A stretch of 64,000 nucleotides of DNA from Hypericum androsaemum (taxonomy: Eukaryota; Streptophyta; Magnoliopsida; Malpighiales; Hypericaceae), in assembly GCA_963995505.1 (NCBI GenBank), contig OZ023195.1, forward strand, positions 5,848,109 through 5,912,108, read 5' to 3'. Below the pieces are notes generated by a model. That model did not search any database and had not been told where the DNA came from. It was given only the letters and a program-made list of their open reading frames with translations. Of the stretch, positions 1 to 10,694 are shown piece after piece. The position numbers and the translations under genes were made by a program. Every line of letters starts with the position of its first letter. The first letter of the stretch is position 1.

Positions 1-259
1 TGGAATCCTGAACAATAGTGACATATGCACGAAATATTATTATGATTATTCGCTTTTTAAGTTTTAACAATTTTGTAAAATGTTAAAAATAATGAAAAAA
101 AAAACTCACAGATTCAATTGCGAGTGCTCGAAATTTTGCTTCTGCTACGAGCAACGCTGCTGAAGTACCCGCCATGTCGGGATGGCTCGCAACTAGGTTA
201 AATTCGTCCCTCTCTTCTGCATACTGCCTCAACATAGCGATCCAATGACAACAATCCAT
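1..259 (-). CDS. KEN-like family gene, fourth copy, 5' part only (runs off left edge)
   Basis: Exon 1 is 110-259 on the minus strand (50 codons, ATG at 257-259) and ends in a GTGAG donor. The first 7 nt of exon 2 lie at 1-7 after a TTCAG acceptor, and the rest is outside the window. I saw no base difference from exon 1 and intron 1 of the copies at 21259 and 43843 apart from homopolymer length. It is head-to-head with the SNF7 pseudogene at 3305, about 3 kb away, and belongs to the inverted arm matching 33225-44100. The function is unknown; see the full copy at 21259-22769. Whether the rest of the gene is intact cannot be seen. Confidence 0.75.
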
Positions 260-1820
260 CTGTACAAAGAGTGCTCGACTCTTAATAAAAAAAAGTGTGT
301 GCGTAGCGAAAAATATAATTGAAAAAAAAATAGCAAAATTAATTCTAGGGGTCAGTGGATCAATTCGCACCTTTTACGAAAATGACAAAACTTACTTAGG
401 ATAGGAACAAAACCCAATGCCGTATAGAACCCCGGGTTTAGACCAACCCGCCTAAAATTTTTCCAAAAAAAAATCGATCATCAAGAACATCCTACAAAGG
501 ATGCTAGTGCAATGAAGAAAATATGGAAAAAAGTTACTCGATGACGAACTCGTAAATTTGTCCTCTTTAATTCCAACGGTTGAGGAATTTTGTATAGATC
601 CAATACTGTAATTAATTTGGATATATATAAAAAAATACTTCCATCATCAGTGGAACCCTTGGAGAGAAAAAACCTACCGATCACAAAGCATATAAAGCGA
701 GAGAAGAAACGAATAAAGTGAAAGCAAAACATAACAACAAGAGAAGCGATCCGGGACCAAGTTAGAGAAGCAAGTAATCGGAAAAAAATAGACAAACACT
801 AATGAGACAAAACGTTGTAAATATACAAGTTCAAATCTTGGCACGGGATTTACCTTTAAAAATAATAATCGGAAAATCGTACTGTAAATTATGTCGGGGA
901 GGATTTAGGGTTCATAAAGGGACGATGAAGGTGTATGTATGTGGTTGGGTAAGATGATGGATGCTCTAAACCAGACAGACCCAAAGAGTATATATATATA
1001 TATACAAAAAAAAGATAAATACAATCTAAACTCCATATATATATATATATACAAAAAAAAGAAGCCCAACTCACCCACATAATCAATTACTAGTAGGATT
1101 GTTTGTTCATGTCCGATTACTAAGGGGACTAATTTAGCTTTATTCTTTATAATCAATGAGATGTCTTGTTTTACTAATCTATTAATCTGCTTGGTTTAGT
1201 TGTATAATATTGCCTTAATATCGGTATAGTTGTTGACATTTAGATAGTCTTGTGACTATTACAACTTAAGTGCTAAATGAATTTTTTATATAATTGCCTT
1301 CAAAATTATAATTTAGTTACTAAGTTCAAAATAATGTAACCATTGAGATTTAGTATATGGACCAGTATTTATTAAATTAGTTATTTTTCACACAAAAGTT
1401 GGACGTCCACACTTGCCGATTCATAACTTATTTTAGTCTAGAAATAGGAATGTCTCCCCTAAAAAAAAGAAATAGGAATGTCTGGCTCTAATTATAACAT
1501 TTTTTTGAGAAAGTAAACGTAATCATTGATATTATTTTTTTATATAATTACCTTCAAAACTACATTTTAGTTACTAAGTTCAAATGTAATTATTGAGATT
1601 TAGGCCCTCTTTAGCTAAACAGATTGTAAGCAGATAGCAGAAAATAGATAACAGATTTTGAGGAGATTGAAAAATATGTTTGGTAAAATTAACTAGTAGA
1701 TAGCAGATTCACAATATATTTTTAGTTCAATTAATTATTTATTTATAAATCAAGACTAGATAAAATAATCTAAATTATTTATTTAAATAAAAATAGTAAT
1801 ATTTTAGTATATGAAGATTC

Positions 1821-2010
1821 ATTATGAAGATTCATTATAGCATTTATTTATATAGTGAAGCATTTATAATTTTACTTATATTTATAATAATAATCTGGTC
1901 CGAATGCCGATTCAATAGGTTGGTCGGACAAGTCCATGCTTGACCTGGACAGCAGAGTCGGTTTTTTTAAAACATATTGTATAATACAGAACTTTGTGGG
2001 AAAAAAAATA
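1821..2010. repeat. 190-bp direct repeat, inserted copy
   Basis: Same length as 2355-2544, with two base differences seen. The right arm (36590-36780) has only one copy, and at the position matching this one it has a different stretch of about 50 bases. The copy at 1821 therefore looks like a left-arm-specific replacement copied from 2355-2544 about 530 bp away. Confidence 0.8.
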
Positions 2011-2354
2011 TTAACTTATTGAATATATTAATTTTTTACATTTGATCATAGATAAAAATAATAGTAAGAATAACAAGAAGGCGCCATTTATGTAATAAAT
2101 AAATCAATCTTTATTGCAACATCTTAAAAGAATATTTTGTTATCATTTATTATAATTCTTATAATTACATCAAACTAAAAAGAGATTTGATCTCACTCAT
2201 AAAGAGGAAAAAAAGAAATTTGATCTCTTAATGAATTGCATCTGTAGTGATTCTCGATCTTGACTGGTTATCAATTTAGATCAATATCACATAATTAATT
2301 AGGTAGTGTGAATGGTGAATTTTAAGCAAAATTACAGGAATTCAATCCTACATA

Positions 2355-2544
2355 ATTATGAAGATTCATTATAGCATTTATTTATATAGTGAAGCATTTA
2401 TAATTTTACTTATATTTATAATAATAATCTGGTCCGAATGCCGATTCAATAGGTTGGTCGGACAAGTCCAAGCTTGACCTGGACAGCAGAGTCGGTTTTT
2501 TTAGAACATATTGTATAATACAGAACTTTGTGGGAAAAAAAATA
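2355..2544. repeat. 190-bp direct repeat, source copy
   Basis: Source copy of the repeat at 1821-2010. It is present in both inverted arms, which identifies it as the original position. Confidence 0.8.
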
Positions 2545-3498
2545 AAAACCAACCAAAAAAGGAAACAATAAAATGGGCCAGAACCGAAGCGGGCCACGAG
2601 TCCGTTCAACCTCCCATCTCTCCGTAAAGAGGTAATGCCACCGCATTCAACCTCCTCCTCCTCCTGCTTCTGCTCTGTTTATTAGTTCCATGATAGGAAT
2701 TAGATTTTGCAGCATCATCTCCTAGGCTAGGATGAACCGAACCAACACGAGGCCAGTTAGTTTCACCACTCCAAAACCCTATATTTTTTTGGTGAAATTT
2801 AAATTGTTTTCACAATTTCGGATCTTAGACAGTCATGAGATTTAATCTTCCCACCTCATGCTTACAGACTGACACCGTATCCATCAGACTATACATGAGT
2901 TGGTTCCAAAAACCCTATATTAGTTATGAATAAGAGGCGATTCTTATAATTAGCGTTTGGTTACGGTGATTCAGGCCGATTTCTTCCACTCCCTCCCATT
3001 CCAGTTGTTTCCCATGGATACAAGACATCCTCCCTCTCCAACTGGCTAGCCTTTTATCGTCGAATATGGCTTCCAACTGCTGCTCTTTTCTCATGTTTGC
3101 ACCAATTTGCAACCCCATATACTTAAGAAGAGCAAGTGACTGAATGTTTCTGTTAGCAAATGTATCTAGCCAATTTTCCGTCAACATTTATAATTTATTC
3201 CTCTAAGAGAGCTCTTTCTCTAAAGTTCACCATTAAACCTGTTCCGAAGCTGAGACTTCTCTTTGTTTGGTGATCGAAGCAGGTGGTTTCGAAAGTTGGG
3301 GAAGATGTTGGCAAGCTCTTTCAGAGGCCTCAGCCGGAGACGAATACTTTGGACGGATTGAATGACGTATCAAGTTCTATACTTGGGCCCGTAGCTTTTT
3401 TTTTTTTTTGTATTTCTTGTGGCGGTTTCCAGGTTTAGGGTTCGGTTTTGGTTTGATCTGATCATTGTAATTTGTGGGTATGCTTGGGATTGTTTTGG

Positions 3499-3885
3499 GG
3501 GATCGGATTTGGTCCTGGAGGCCAAATCCAGCACGGTGCTGGAGGATTTTTATTGAAGGATACGCGGGGACTATTTTACAAAAATGTAAAAATACGGGGG
3601 TACAAAATAAAAAAAGCCCACAACCATTGAATCATAACTGAGTAAACCATTGAATCGTAGCTGAGTAAACCATTGAATCATAACTGAGTAAACCATTGAA
3701 TCGTAACTGGGTAACTGGGACGGACCCCGATTTATCCGGGACAGGAGAAAACGGACCATTGAATCATAAATAGGTAGACCATTGAATCATAATTAAGTGA
3801 ACCATTGAATCATAACTAAATCAACAATTAAATCATCCAGGATGGTCCTGGTTGGATTTGTCCTTCTAGGACCAAATCTGCTCCC
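3499..3885. mobile_element. Mutator-type MITE (387 bp) in SNF7 intron 1, with internal minisatellite
   Basis: Flanked by a 9-bp target duplication TTGTTTTGG at 3490-3498 and 3886-3894. Its ends are inverted repeats starting GGGATCGGATTTGGTCC and, on the other strand, GGGAGCAGATTTGGTCC, with similarity running further inward. GGG-type ends with a 9-bp duplication fit Mutator-like non-autonomous elements. The centre (about 3620-3830) is a minisatellite of roughly 22-bp units built on ACCATTGAATCATAACTGAG. The same 387-bp element lies in the right arm at 35242-35628, so it predates the duplication. Confidence 0.85.
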
Positions 3886-4303
3886 TTGTTTTGGGGTGCA
3901 TTTTACGCGCTTCTGGTGGAATTTCAGACACTGGTGGAGATGCTAGGGAAGGAGAACCTATTTCATAGGAAGGCTGTTGCGGAGTTTTTTTTGTGGTGAA
4001 AATGAATCTTTATTAATAAGAAAAAAAATACAGAAAGAGGAGGAAAAAGAGTAAGAAATAAAAACAGAAATAAAACGGGTCCAAGGCCTAAACGAGTAGC
4101 CAGAGAAGCAAACTCGTTGCCATATCTAGTGTCTCACCCAAGCAAACCCACAAGTCTGGTGGTCAATGACAAAACTAATCAGCCAGAACTCATCAAAAGT
4201 CCATATCATATTCTGACCAACGTGGATCCTCACTGGTATAGGCACTCCCAGTTTTCTTCCTCGCTTGAAAGCGAGTGTTCTTTGCTAGAGGTAGGTCAAA
4301 ATA

Positions 4304-6097
4304 CTAGACCCCGTCTGACCAATTATTCTTCATCTGCTTTGCAATCGAGCCCATGAACTTTAATGAAGTAGGTAGATCATCCGAGTCTGAGAAAACAATA
4401 ATATTATTACCTGCTTGACCCGGGATATGCGTGGGTTCCTTAGAGGGCAAGGCCGAAGCCTGACCCAATATAGACGGAGTAGAGTCTTGTAATATCGGGG
4501 TTCTCCTGCCAAGAATACCTGACTTCAAACTCTTATGTTTAGAGCCCTTTGCAGAGCTTATTTTACCCTTGTCAGCTTTGTCTGAAGTCGAGCAGTCAAC
4601 ATGTGCAACCATCGAGTTTGTCATCACAAGTGGAGAAGGTGGCGTCACGGGAGCTGTAATCAAAAGCCGGGGAGTCTGCTGCCCTGTAGAGGGTGAGTCA
4701 TCCACTTCCTCAATTTGAATCCCACTCACTACTGGCCAACGCGATTGCTCTAGAACGACTGTCTTGTTCGAGCTACATTGCACCGAATTCATTATAGGAA
4801 TAATGGCAGTCTTAACCAACTCTGAAGCCCTTGAAGTATCTTTCTCCATGTCTGTCCACCGCGTGGATGGACGCAAAACATTAGCTGAATTCTCTTCTAG
4901 AACCACTGCTAATTCCAAAGAAACTCCTTCTCCCATAATGAGATCCTCATGCTCTTGCATCAAGTTTTCAAGAATAGCAATCATAGCTAAAGAGGTACAC
5001 ATGTCTTTGTTATGCAAAAAGGAACCCTCATCAAGTACGTTAAATTCAGTCCAATATACAGGAGATCCAATACCATCGAATGCACTAGGAATCACATCGA
5101 CAATCCGAAGAGCATCCATGGAACCCAGTGAGTTAATACCAACTTCTTGGTGCACTAGATTTTCCAGAATTGTGACTAAAGCCAAAGAGGAACTCGCCTC
5201 CACCTCGGAAAGCTCCACCACCTCATCCAACTCAACGAGAGAAGATGGGGCATTCACATCCGTCTGCTGCCAAACCTTCTCGACGCGTTTGTTCTTCGGG
5301 TCTTGGAAAACTTGTTTACTATGGGCAACCTCCCCTCCATGCTGCAACTTACGGCACGTAGAGAAAACATGCCCAATCACCTTACAGTGATCGCAAAAGT
5401 CTGGCAAGTTCTCATATACCACATCTACCATACAACTTCCATCCTCTTGCTTGAAGCAAATGTGATCCCAGCGAGGCTTAGTCAAATCGATATCAACCAA
5501 GACACGAACGGTAGCCCCATTAACCTTGTTTAAAGCACCAGGATCCGCTCGAATAGGATCACCTACCGAAGCAGCCAAGCCAAAAACTTTGTTGGGTTCA
5601 ACATGCTCCATACTCAAACCAATCATCTGAACCCAGACCTTCGCACGAGTGGCATGGACCTTAGCGGGGTGAAAAAAAGGAACCCAAGGCTGCAAGTAAA
5701 GAGTATCCTGCAGAATATGCCAAATCATCAAGTTCCAGACCATGTCCCGATCCTTTTCGGAAGCAAATTTGAATCCAAAATAACCCAAACCTAGGGGTAA
5801 CATCTTCACATCTTGTATCAACCAAGACTTAGCAACCGCACGTCGTAACTCATAGGATGAACAAGGCTTACTTCCCTTCGGCCTCACCAGTTTCTCGATG
5901 AGAGCACGAGCACCATAATTCACGCAACAAGCCGACCGATCCTTGTTCAATTCAAGCACAGGAGAGTTGCCAGCAAGATTAGGGCGAATAAACTTACCTG
6001 AGTTCATCCAGCCATCAGCGCGTGGGCGAACCGAGTCCGCATATGACCGATGTTGAGAGGGTTCGAAGGCCAGTGACCCGAGAGGATCATGAACCAT
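4304..6097 (-). CDS. LINE ORF1 protein (DUF4283-like domain plus CCHC zinc knuckle)
   Basis: 597 aa from the ATG at 6097. The N-terminal half resembles the DUF4283 RNA-binding-like region of plant L1 ORF1 proteins (LPLGLGYFGFKFASEKDRD, then KVWVQMIGLSMEHVEP). It is followed by the zinc knuckle CDHCKVIGHVFSTC and a long acidic/serine-rich tail. The frame continues upstream of this ATG, but a TAG about 8 codons before it interrupts. The right-arm copy has CAG there, so the original protein was longer at the N-terminus and this copy carries a nonsense change. It is an RNA-chaperone-type retrotransposon protein, not a host gene. Confidence 0.8.
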   Translation of the reverse strand: MVHDPLGSLAFEPSQHRSYADSVRPRADGWMNSGKFIRPNLAGNSPVLELNKDRSACCVNYGARALIEKLVRPKGSKPCSSYELRRAVAKSWLIQDVKMLPLGLGYFGFKFASEKDRDMVWNLMIWHILQDTLYLQPWVPFFHPAKVHATRAKVWVQMIGLSMEHVEPNKVFGLAASVGDPIRADPGALNKVNGATVRVLVDIDLTKPRWDHICFKQEDGSCMVDVVYENLPDFCDHCKVIGHVFSTCRKLQHGGEVAHSKQVFQDPKNKRVEKVWQQTDVNAPSSLVELDEVVELSEVEASSSLALVTILENLVHQEVGINSLGSMDALRIVDVIPSAFDGIGSPVYWTEFNVLDEGSFLHNKDMCTSLAMIAILENLMQEHEDLIMGEGVSLELAVVLEENSANVLRPSTRWTDMEKDTSRASELVKTAIIPIMNSVQCSSNKTVVLEQSRWPVVSGIQIEEVDDSPSTGQQTPRLLITAPVTPPSPLVMTNSMVAHVDCSTSDKADKGKISSAKGSKHKSLKSGILGRRTPILQDSTPSILGQASALPSKEPTHIPGQAGNNIIVFSDSDDLPTSLKFMGSIAKQMKNNWSDGV

Positions 6098-6125
6098 GCA
6101 AGTCGAAGTGCCACCAAACGGCTAG

Positions 6126-6569
6126 GCTGAATCCGAACCCGAAGCAACCTGAACCTTCGACGAAGGCATACTCACATCATGCATGAGGCACCTGAGGGAG
6201 AGTTGTAGAAAAAGAAGATCCGCCTCCAGTTGACAATATTTGCACTGCAGCTTGGAAAAGCTCTAACGCCGCTAGGGATTCAGGCAGAAGCGCCCCCATG
6301 AGGTCTCGAGCAGATCCCGCTGAAAAGGAAGACAGCAAGGCCGGAGGTGACCCGGCGGAGGAGATCTGCATTCCTACGGTTGATTAGGGTTTCATTTGTA
6401 CAGAGGAAGGAAAGATCGGATGGAAGAGAGGGAGCGGGAGGGGGAGAGGGGGGGAGCGGGAGCGGGAGGAGGAGGGGGAGGGGGAGCGGGAGGGGGAGGA
6501 ATCTTTGATTCGCGGATGGAAGAGAGGGAGCGGGAGGGGGAGAGGGGGAGGTGAGGAATATGGAATATC
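6126..6569 (-). other. 5' region of the LINE, with G-rich low-complexity tract
   Basis: Between the ORF1 start and the LINE's 5' target duplication. 6415-6560 is a purine-rich run of GGGAGCGG/GGGGGA units, roughly two copies of a 75-bp block (about 6420-6495 and 6516-6560). On the minus strand it reads as CCCTCTCCC-type pyrimidine tracts, which could serve as an internal promoter region or simply be slippage-prone sequence. The short open frames here are compositional artefacts. Confidence 0.55.
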
Positions 6570-7621
6570 GGCTGTTGCGGAGCTTGAGAGAGAGCAAAGG
6601 AGTTCAGTCGGGAAAAGAACAAAGAGAGCACGTTTTCTATGTTTAGAGTGTTTTGTTCTGTGCTTTTCATGTTGCATTAGGAATTGTGCATATCTTGATG
6701 CTTGGGCTACGACTTTTTTTTGCTCCAGTTTGTGCTGCTGTCGTGTCCCACTGACACAGTTTAGCTTAATTGTCATCCTCTATAGACCCTCCGTTGTCTC
6801 TTTTTGGATCATTCAAGTGTCTAATACGTTTGTGCACTGTGAAATCCATAATTATGGATAATTTCTTGTTTTAATCTGATGTAATATATTACTATGCAGT
6901 GGCTATTTGGTGTTTGAAGAGAAAGAAGGCTTATGAAAAACGAACAGAGGAAATAGTACTGATGCAACTGCGCTTACAATATCAGGTTAATGCGTCCTCG
7001 ACAAATTACAATGGACGTCATATATAGTTATTCAAGTTGATAGAAAATCTTTACTGATGTGCCATGGATCGATCACAGATGATTATACTAGAAGGGGCAC
7101 AAGCTACTACTGAAACAGTAGCTGCATTAAGAACTGGAGCAGCTGCGATGAAAGCAATGCAAAAAGCAACATAAGTTCACATCTTGTTTTCTTGGTCATG
7201 ATGCTATGTCTTTGGAACTGGGTTTCTTTCTTAAAGATGATACATTCTTGTGATATCTGTTCTTCGTATATATATTTGACAGTCTTGTTGATTTGCAGAA
7301 ATATTGATGACGTTGACAAGATCATGGATGAAATCAATGAGCAGGCAGAGAACATGAAACTGATTTGGGAAGCATTGTTAACATCAATTGGTGTGGCTAA
7401 CGATTTTGACGAGGTTACTCCTTGCTGATTATTCTAAATAATGAACTTTTAGTTGGTTATGTATTTTATCTGGTAGAAAATGTGTGGCATGTTCGTTGAC
7501 TTCTCAGGATGAACTGGAGGCTGAGCTAGAGGAACCGGAAGGTGCCGAGTTGGAGGAGCAACTTTTCCAGCCGGCAACAACAGCTCCAGTAGCATTTCAA
7601 ACAGAACAAATCATTAACAGG

Positions 7622-8132
7622 GTATCACAAATTCCCAATACAAATAGTTGATAATATATAAAATTTTGAGAATAAAAACAATCATTAGAATATAAAAAAT
7701 CAAGAGAATTTTGATTTATATTATTTCTAGTTATTTAATCTTATATATTTTTTATCTTATTCAAAGATTAAAAAGATCTCAAATGAATTATTCATTTCTC
7801 TGTGGACCACAAACCTGACAATTTTTCTTGATCTGAGAATTTTTCATGAAGTCAGTTGATCCACAAACACAACATTGATCATTTCTTGGTTTGGTGGTTG
7901 TTGCCTGGTTGAGCTCATCAAAATTCCAATCCAGTCGAGGCGGCCAAGCGAATTATTCATCACACTTTAACGTACCGGTTCTATATTTTGCTTTTCCGAA
8001 ACCAGTAAATTACATGTTTCTACGAGAAATGTCAACAAACTAATCAACGCCCAAATTGCAACGGCATAAATCCACGAGAGGTTTTGAGGCGGATTAGCTA
8101 CTCAAATATAACAGTTCAACGACATAATGCCA
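7622..8132. other. Gene-free stretch after SNF7 pseudogene
   Basis: AT-rich. I see nothing that codes here, and the missing last SNF7 exon is not found. Confidence 0.4.
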
Positions 8133-8530
8133 CGCGCGTTTGATTAAGATGGAGAGGGGAATGTTAAGACTTTAGCAAGGCTTTTGATAGCGTATCTTGG
8201 GCATATTTTGACGAGCTTTGCAAGGCGATGGAATTTGGGGATCGATGGCGGGTGTGGCTGTTCTGTTGCATAAAAGGGGCTTCGGCCTCCATTCTTATTA
8301 ATGGCTCACCCACACGTTTGATTAAGATGGAGAGGGGTATCAGACAAGGCGACCCTTTGTCGCCATATCTCTTCCTTATGGCGGCGGAGGGTCTTCGTCG
8401 TTGATCTTCGAGGCTGAAGATTTGGGGCTTATAATGGGCATCATGATTCCTAGAGGTGGCGGTACTCTTACTCTCTTCCATAACGCCGACAATACCATTT
8501 TGTTTTCGAGGGCTTGCTCGCGAAGTCTCA
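8133..8530 (+). pseudogene. LINE reverse-transcriptase fragment
   Basis: Translates in part to DFSKAFDSVSW, ILINGSPTRLIKMERG and RQGDPLSPYLFLMAAEGL, the classic RT palm motifs of plant L1 ORF2. A stop follows RR at about 8400 and the frame decays after that. The stretch encoding RLIKMERG is also present, out of place, at 8138-8160, upstream of the motif that should precede it, so the fragment is rearranged. No ends or target duplication were found. Confidence 0.75.
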
Positions 8531-9890
8531 CCTACTTGAAGTACCTATTGGCCACCATTTTGCAGTTTTGGTGTTTCACTTTCTTTGAGAAGCTGATCTC
8601 GACTCTTGTAATTGATTGTACGATCAAATTGACCATTATTACTGTTACTGTTACCTTAGAGCAATGTGAAACTTTTGTCTTAATTTTCATCTCTAGATGT
8701 TATATTATTTTACCTATGTATTTACTTTTGTATCCATGTCTTGTAACCTTGTAATCTTAGATTTTAATACATGATTTATTAGTCACTTTTCTCTGAATTT
8801 TTTTTGGAATAATACTATTTTACGGTTTAAAAAAAAGTTTATTCGAATGTTATTAGAAAGCCTAATCGAGCTTGCCATTCTGGTGAAATCAAAGCGGAGA
8901 AACAATGTTGATAATTGGTAATTCATAATAAATACTCTCTCTATTTATTTTTGAAAAGGTTAAATTTTATTGATATATAAATTTTTTGGGTAGTAAAATA
9001 CATCGGAACAACAAGATCTCGCAATCACGTGGCTGCTGATCTGTTCAAAATTTTTACGTATAAAATTCATTGGAAAAATAGCACAGTAAAAAAATAGTCT
9101 CTTTATTGTCACATGGGAAATGGCGAATGTGCAAAAAAAAGAAGTCACTCCTGTCTTACCTGTATTATCTTATACATTTTAAAGGCTAAAATTAAATCAC
9201 AAACCGAATTAATTCATTTGATTTCCCCACTTTAATTTATCATTTTTAGCCTATTTTAACAGCATCGGTTTGCCCACGCATGGTTTGATTGTACATAAGT
9301 TCTTTCTTTCTTTAAACCCTTAAGCGAAAATCCGATAGTTAATTTCACGAGATATTTTTTGTGGGATACATGTATCAGAAATTTAGATAGATTATTATCT
9401 TATGTTCATTTAAGACGTGAAAAGTGTTGGGGCACTAAATGATATAACAGTCACTAAATTTAGATAGGTTATTATTTTTCTCCTTAAATCATAAATCCTA
9501 GATTAAAGGAGTAGCACGTGTGTGAATGGAGAAATGATGACGTGGCTTGGGAATTGGCGGGAGTATTAAGCGGATGACGTTGCAGGACACAGGCGGGAAA
9601 CCTTGTAACCGACTGTAACAGCTTAGATAACCGTTTGTAGGAGCGTAACAGCTACTCTAGAAGAGATCATCGAATACCATATCAATAAAATTTCTACCTA
9701 TTCCCCTCAAAAAAATAATATTTCTACCTATAACCCTTTCATAAAAAACAAAAAATCTCTACCCATCCTCAATCTCTTTCTTTCAATCTCCTTTCTTCTA
9801 CTCTAGTTTCCCTTTCTCTCAAGAACTCTTGCCTTCCGTCCTTGGTGATTCTCAAAAAAGTCCTTGGTAATCTTCTTCCCGTATCTTCTT
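8531..9890. repeat. AT-rich spacer containing a dispersed module shared with 28640-29300
   Basis: No gene seen. 8836-9330 matches the 28640-29300 region in pieces: the block around GCCATTCTGGTGAAATC, the block CATGGGAAATGGCG, the block CATTTGATTTCCCCACTTTA, and a TTTCTTTCTTTAAACCCTTA motif. 9500-9700 is less AT-rich and ends like an LTR or gene leader, but I cannot assign it. Confidence 0.5.
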
Positions 9891-9894
9891 GCGT

Positions 9895-10025
9895 TGTTTT
9901 TTTTGGCGTTGTGATTGTTGCATTGTTTTCATGGCGTGGTTTTGTTTTCCTCCATTGTTGCATAGTTTTCTTGCATGAGTTTTTTAAACTTCTGCATCGA
10001 TCTTTAAACCCAAAAGCCATTTCTT
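9895..10025. repeat. Direct repeat, first copy
   Basis: About 130 bp, repeated with small indels at about 10400-10525. Both share TTGTTGCATTGTTTTCATGG and a TTCTGCATCG-CTTTAAACCC end. They lie just upstream of KEN-like copy C. Confidence 0.65.
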
Positions 10026-10399
10026 TACAAAAGGGTTTGAGCTTCTTATTTTGGGGTTTCGCCATTGGAGAGATAACGGTGGTGGTGGTGCTAGGGCTTT
10101 TCTTTCCAACGGAGTCTCCACCACTCTATTACGGCGCAACAGCAATTAGCTTTTTTTAATTAGCCAATTACCCTTTATTGGCTATTTCGCTCAAAAGAAA
10201 AGATATACGTATTAACAATTTAATACCTTCCTAGGTAGATAACCTTTTTATATTTGGGACAAATAATAAATACCTTCCTTGGTTGGGTTTTTTTTGGAAC
10301 GAAGGTACCTTGCTTGTATTATGTATTGAGAAAATTAGAATCAAATATAGTTCAGGATTTAATTAAATATAGTAATTGCAAATGTCTCAAGAATGTAGG

Positions 10400-10525
10400 C
10401 TTTTCTTGGCGTTGTTTTTTTCTCGATTGTTGCATTGTTTTCATGGCGTGGTTTTTTCCCCTCCATTGTTGCATGGTTTTTTTTTCTTCTGCATCGTTCT
10501 TTAAACCCCAAAACCCTTATCTTTA
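10400..10525. repeat. Direct repeat, second copy
   Basis: Second copy of the repeat at 9895-10025, in the same orientation, about 170 bp before the copy C start codon. It could be a duplicated upstream segment of that gene. Confidence 0.65.
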
Positions 10526-10694
10526 AAGTCATTGCAGTTTCCAAATAATGAAACAATTCAATGTTTAGCCGTCGTCAATAATTTGTTTAGTCGGGCCTAA
10601 TGTGCTGTTTTGGCTTGTTTAGTTCTTTCCGTTATTATTGATAGGGCTGCTAAATTATTAATCAACTAATGGTTTTTTTTTTGTTTACAGGAAA

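Larger units (their letters stand above)
260..3304. promoter_or_regulatory. Shared upstream region between divergent KEN-like gene and SNF7 pseudogene, left arm
   Basis: About 3 kb of AT-rich DNA without a convincing gene. It lies between two genes that point away from each other, so it must hold both promoters if they are transcribed. It contains two short (TA)n tracts (about 989-1003 and 1037-1051), a telobox-like AAACCCTAA type motif near 905-912 (reverse strand), and two 190-bp direct repeats listed separately. Near 284-290 it has the empty site corresponding to the copia insertion found at 38703-43797 in the other arm. No TATA box could be assigned with confidence. Confidence 0.45.
3985..6569 (-). 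mobile_element. LINE with ORF1 only (2.6 kb, no ORF2), inserted in SNF7 exon 2
   Basis: Flanked by a perfect 13-bp target duplication GGCTGTTGCGGAG at 3972-3984 and 6570-6582. On the minus strand it has a GC/GA-rich 5' region (about 6126-6569), one long ORF1, about 320 nt of 3' UTR and a short A-tail (T-run at 3985-3992). No endonuclease or reverse-transcriptase sequence lies between the ORF1 stop (4304) and the tail, although autonomous plant L1 elements need ORF2 and are about 5-7 kb. A clean target duplication with both ends present suggests it inserted in this short form. Confidence 0.8.
3305..7621 (+). pseudogene. SNF7: SNF7 / VPS32 (ESCRT-III, CHMP4-type) pseudogene
   Basis: SNF7 is the polymerising ESCRT-III subunit that sorts membrane cargo at endosomes. 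Six exons can be followed: 3305-3366, 3928-3984 joined after a LINE to 6583-6631, 6900-6985, 7079-7170, 7299-7413 and 7508-7621. Diagnostic stretches include CLKRKKAYEKR, TTETVAALRTGAAAMKAMQK, NIDDVDKIMDEINEQ and DELEAELEELEGAELEEQL. Damage: exon 1 appears to lack one base just after the ATG, so the family-like residues (PETNTLDGLND) are out of frame. A 2.6-kb LINE splits exon 2. The donor after exon 4 reads AT instead of GT. The final exon (the usual Ala/Pro-rich tail) is missing. The family is normally about 220 aa. It is almost certainly non-functional. A 5' fragment is duplicated in inverse orientation near 35141-35830. Confidence 0.85.

Noticed and set aside
3620..3830. CRISPR-like array (regular 22-bp repeats)
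   Set aside because: It is a degenerate tandem minisatellite without spacers, inside a MITE in a plant genome.
4764..5390. 208-codon open frame on the plus strand, with a near-identical partner at 33967-34593 (minus)
   Set aside because: It is antisense to LINE ORF1 in both arms. Its openness follows from the coding strand, and its conservation from the duplication.
6384..6861. Several overlapping open frames rich in Pro/Leu/Ser or Gly/Arg
   Set aside because: They are translations of the purine-rich low-complexity tract in the LINE 5' region.
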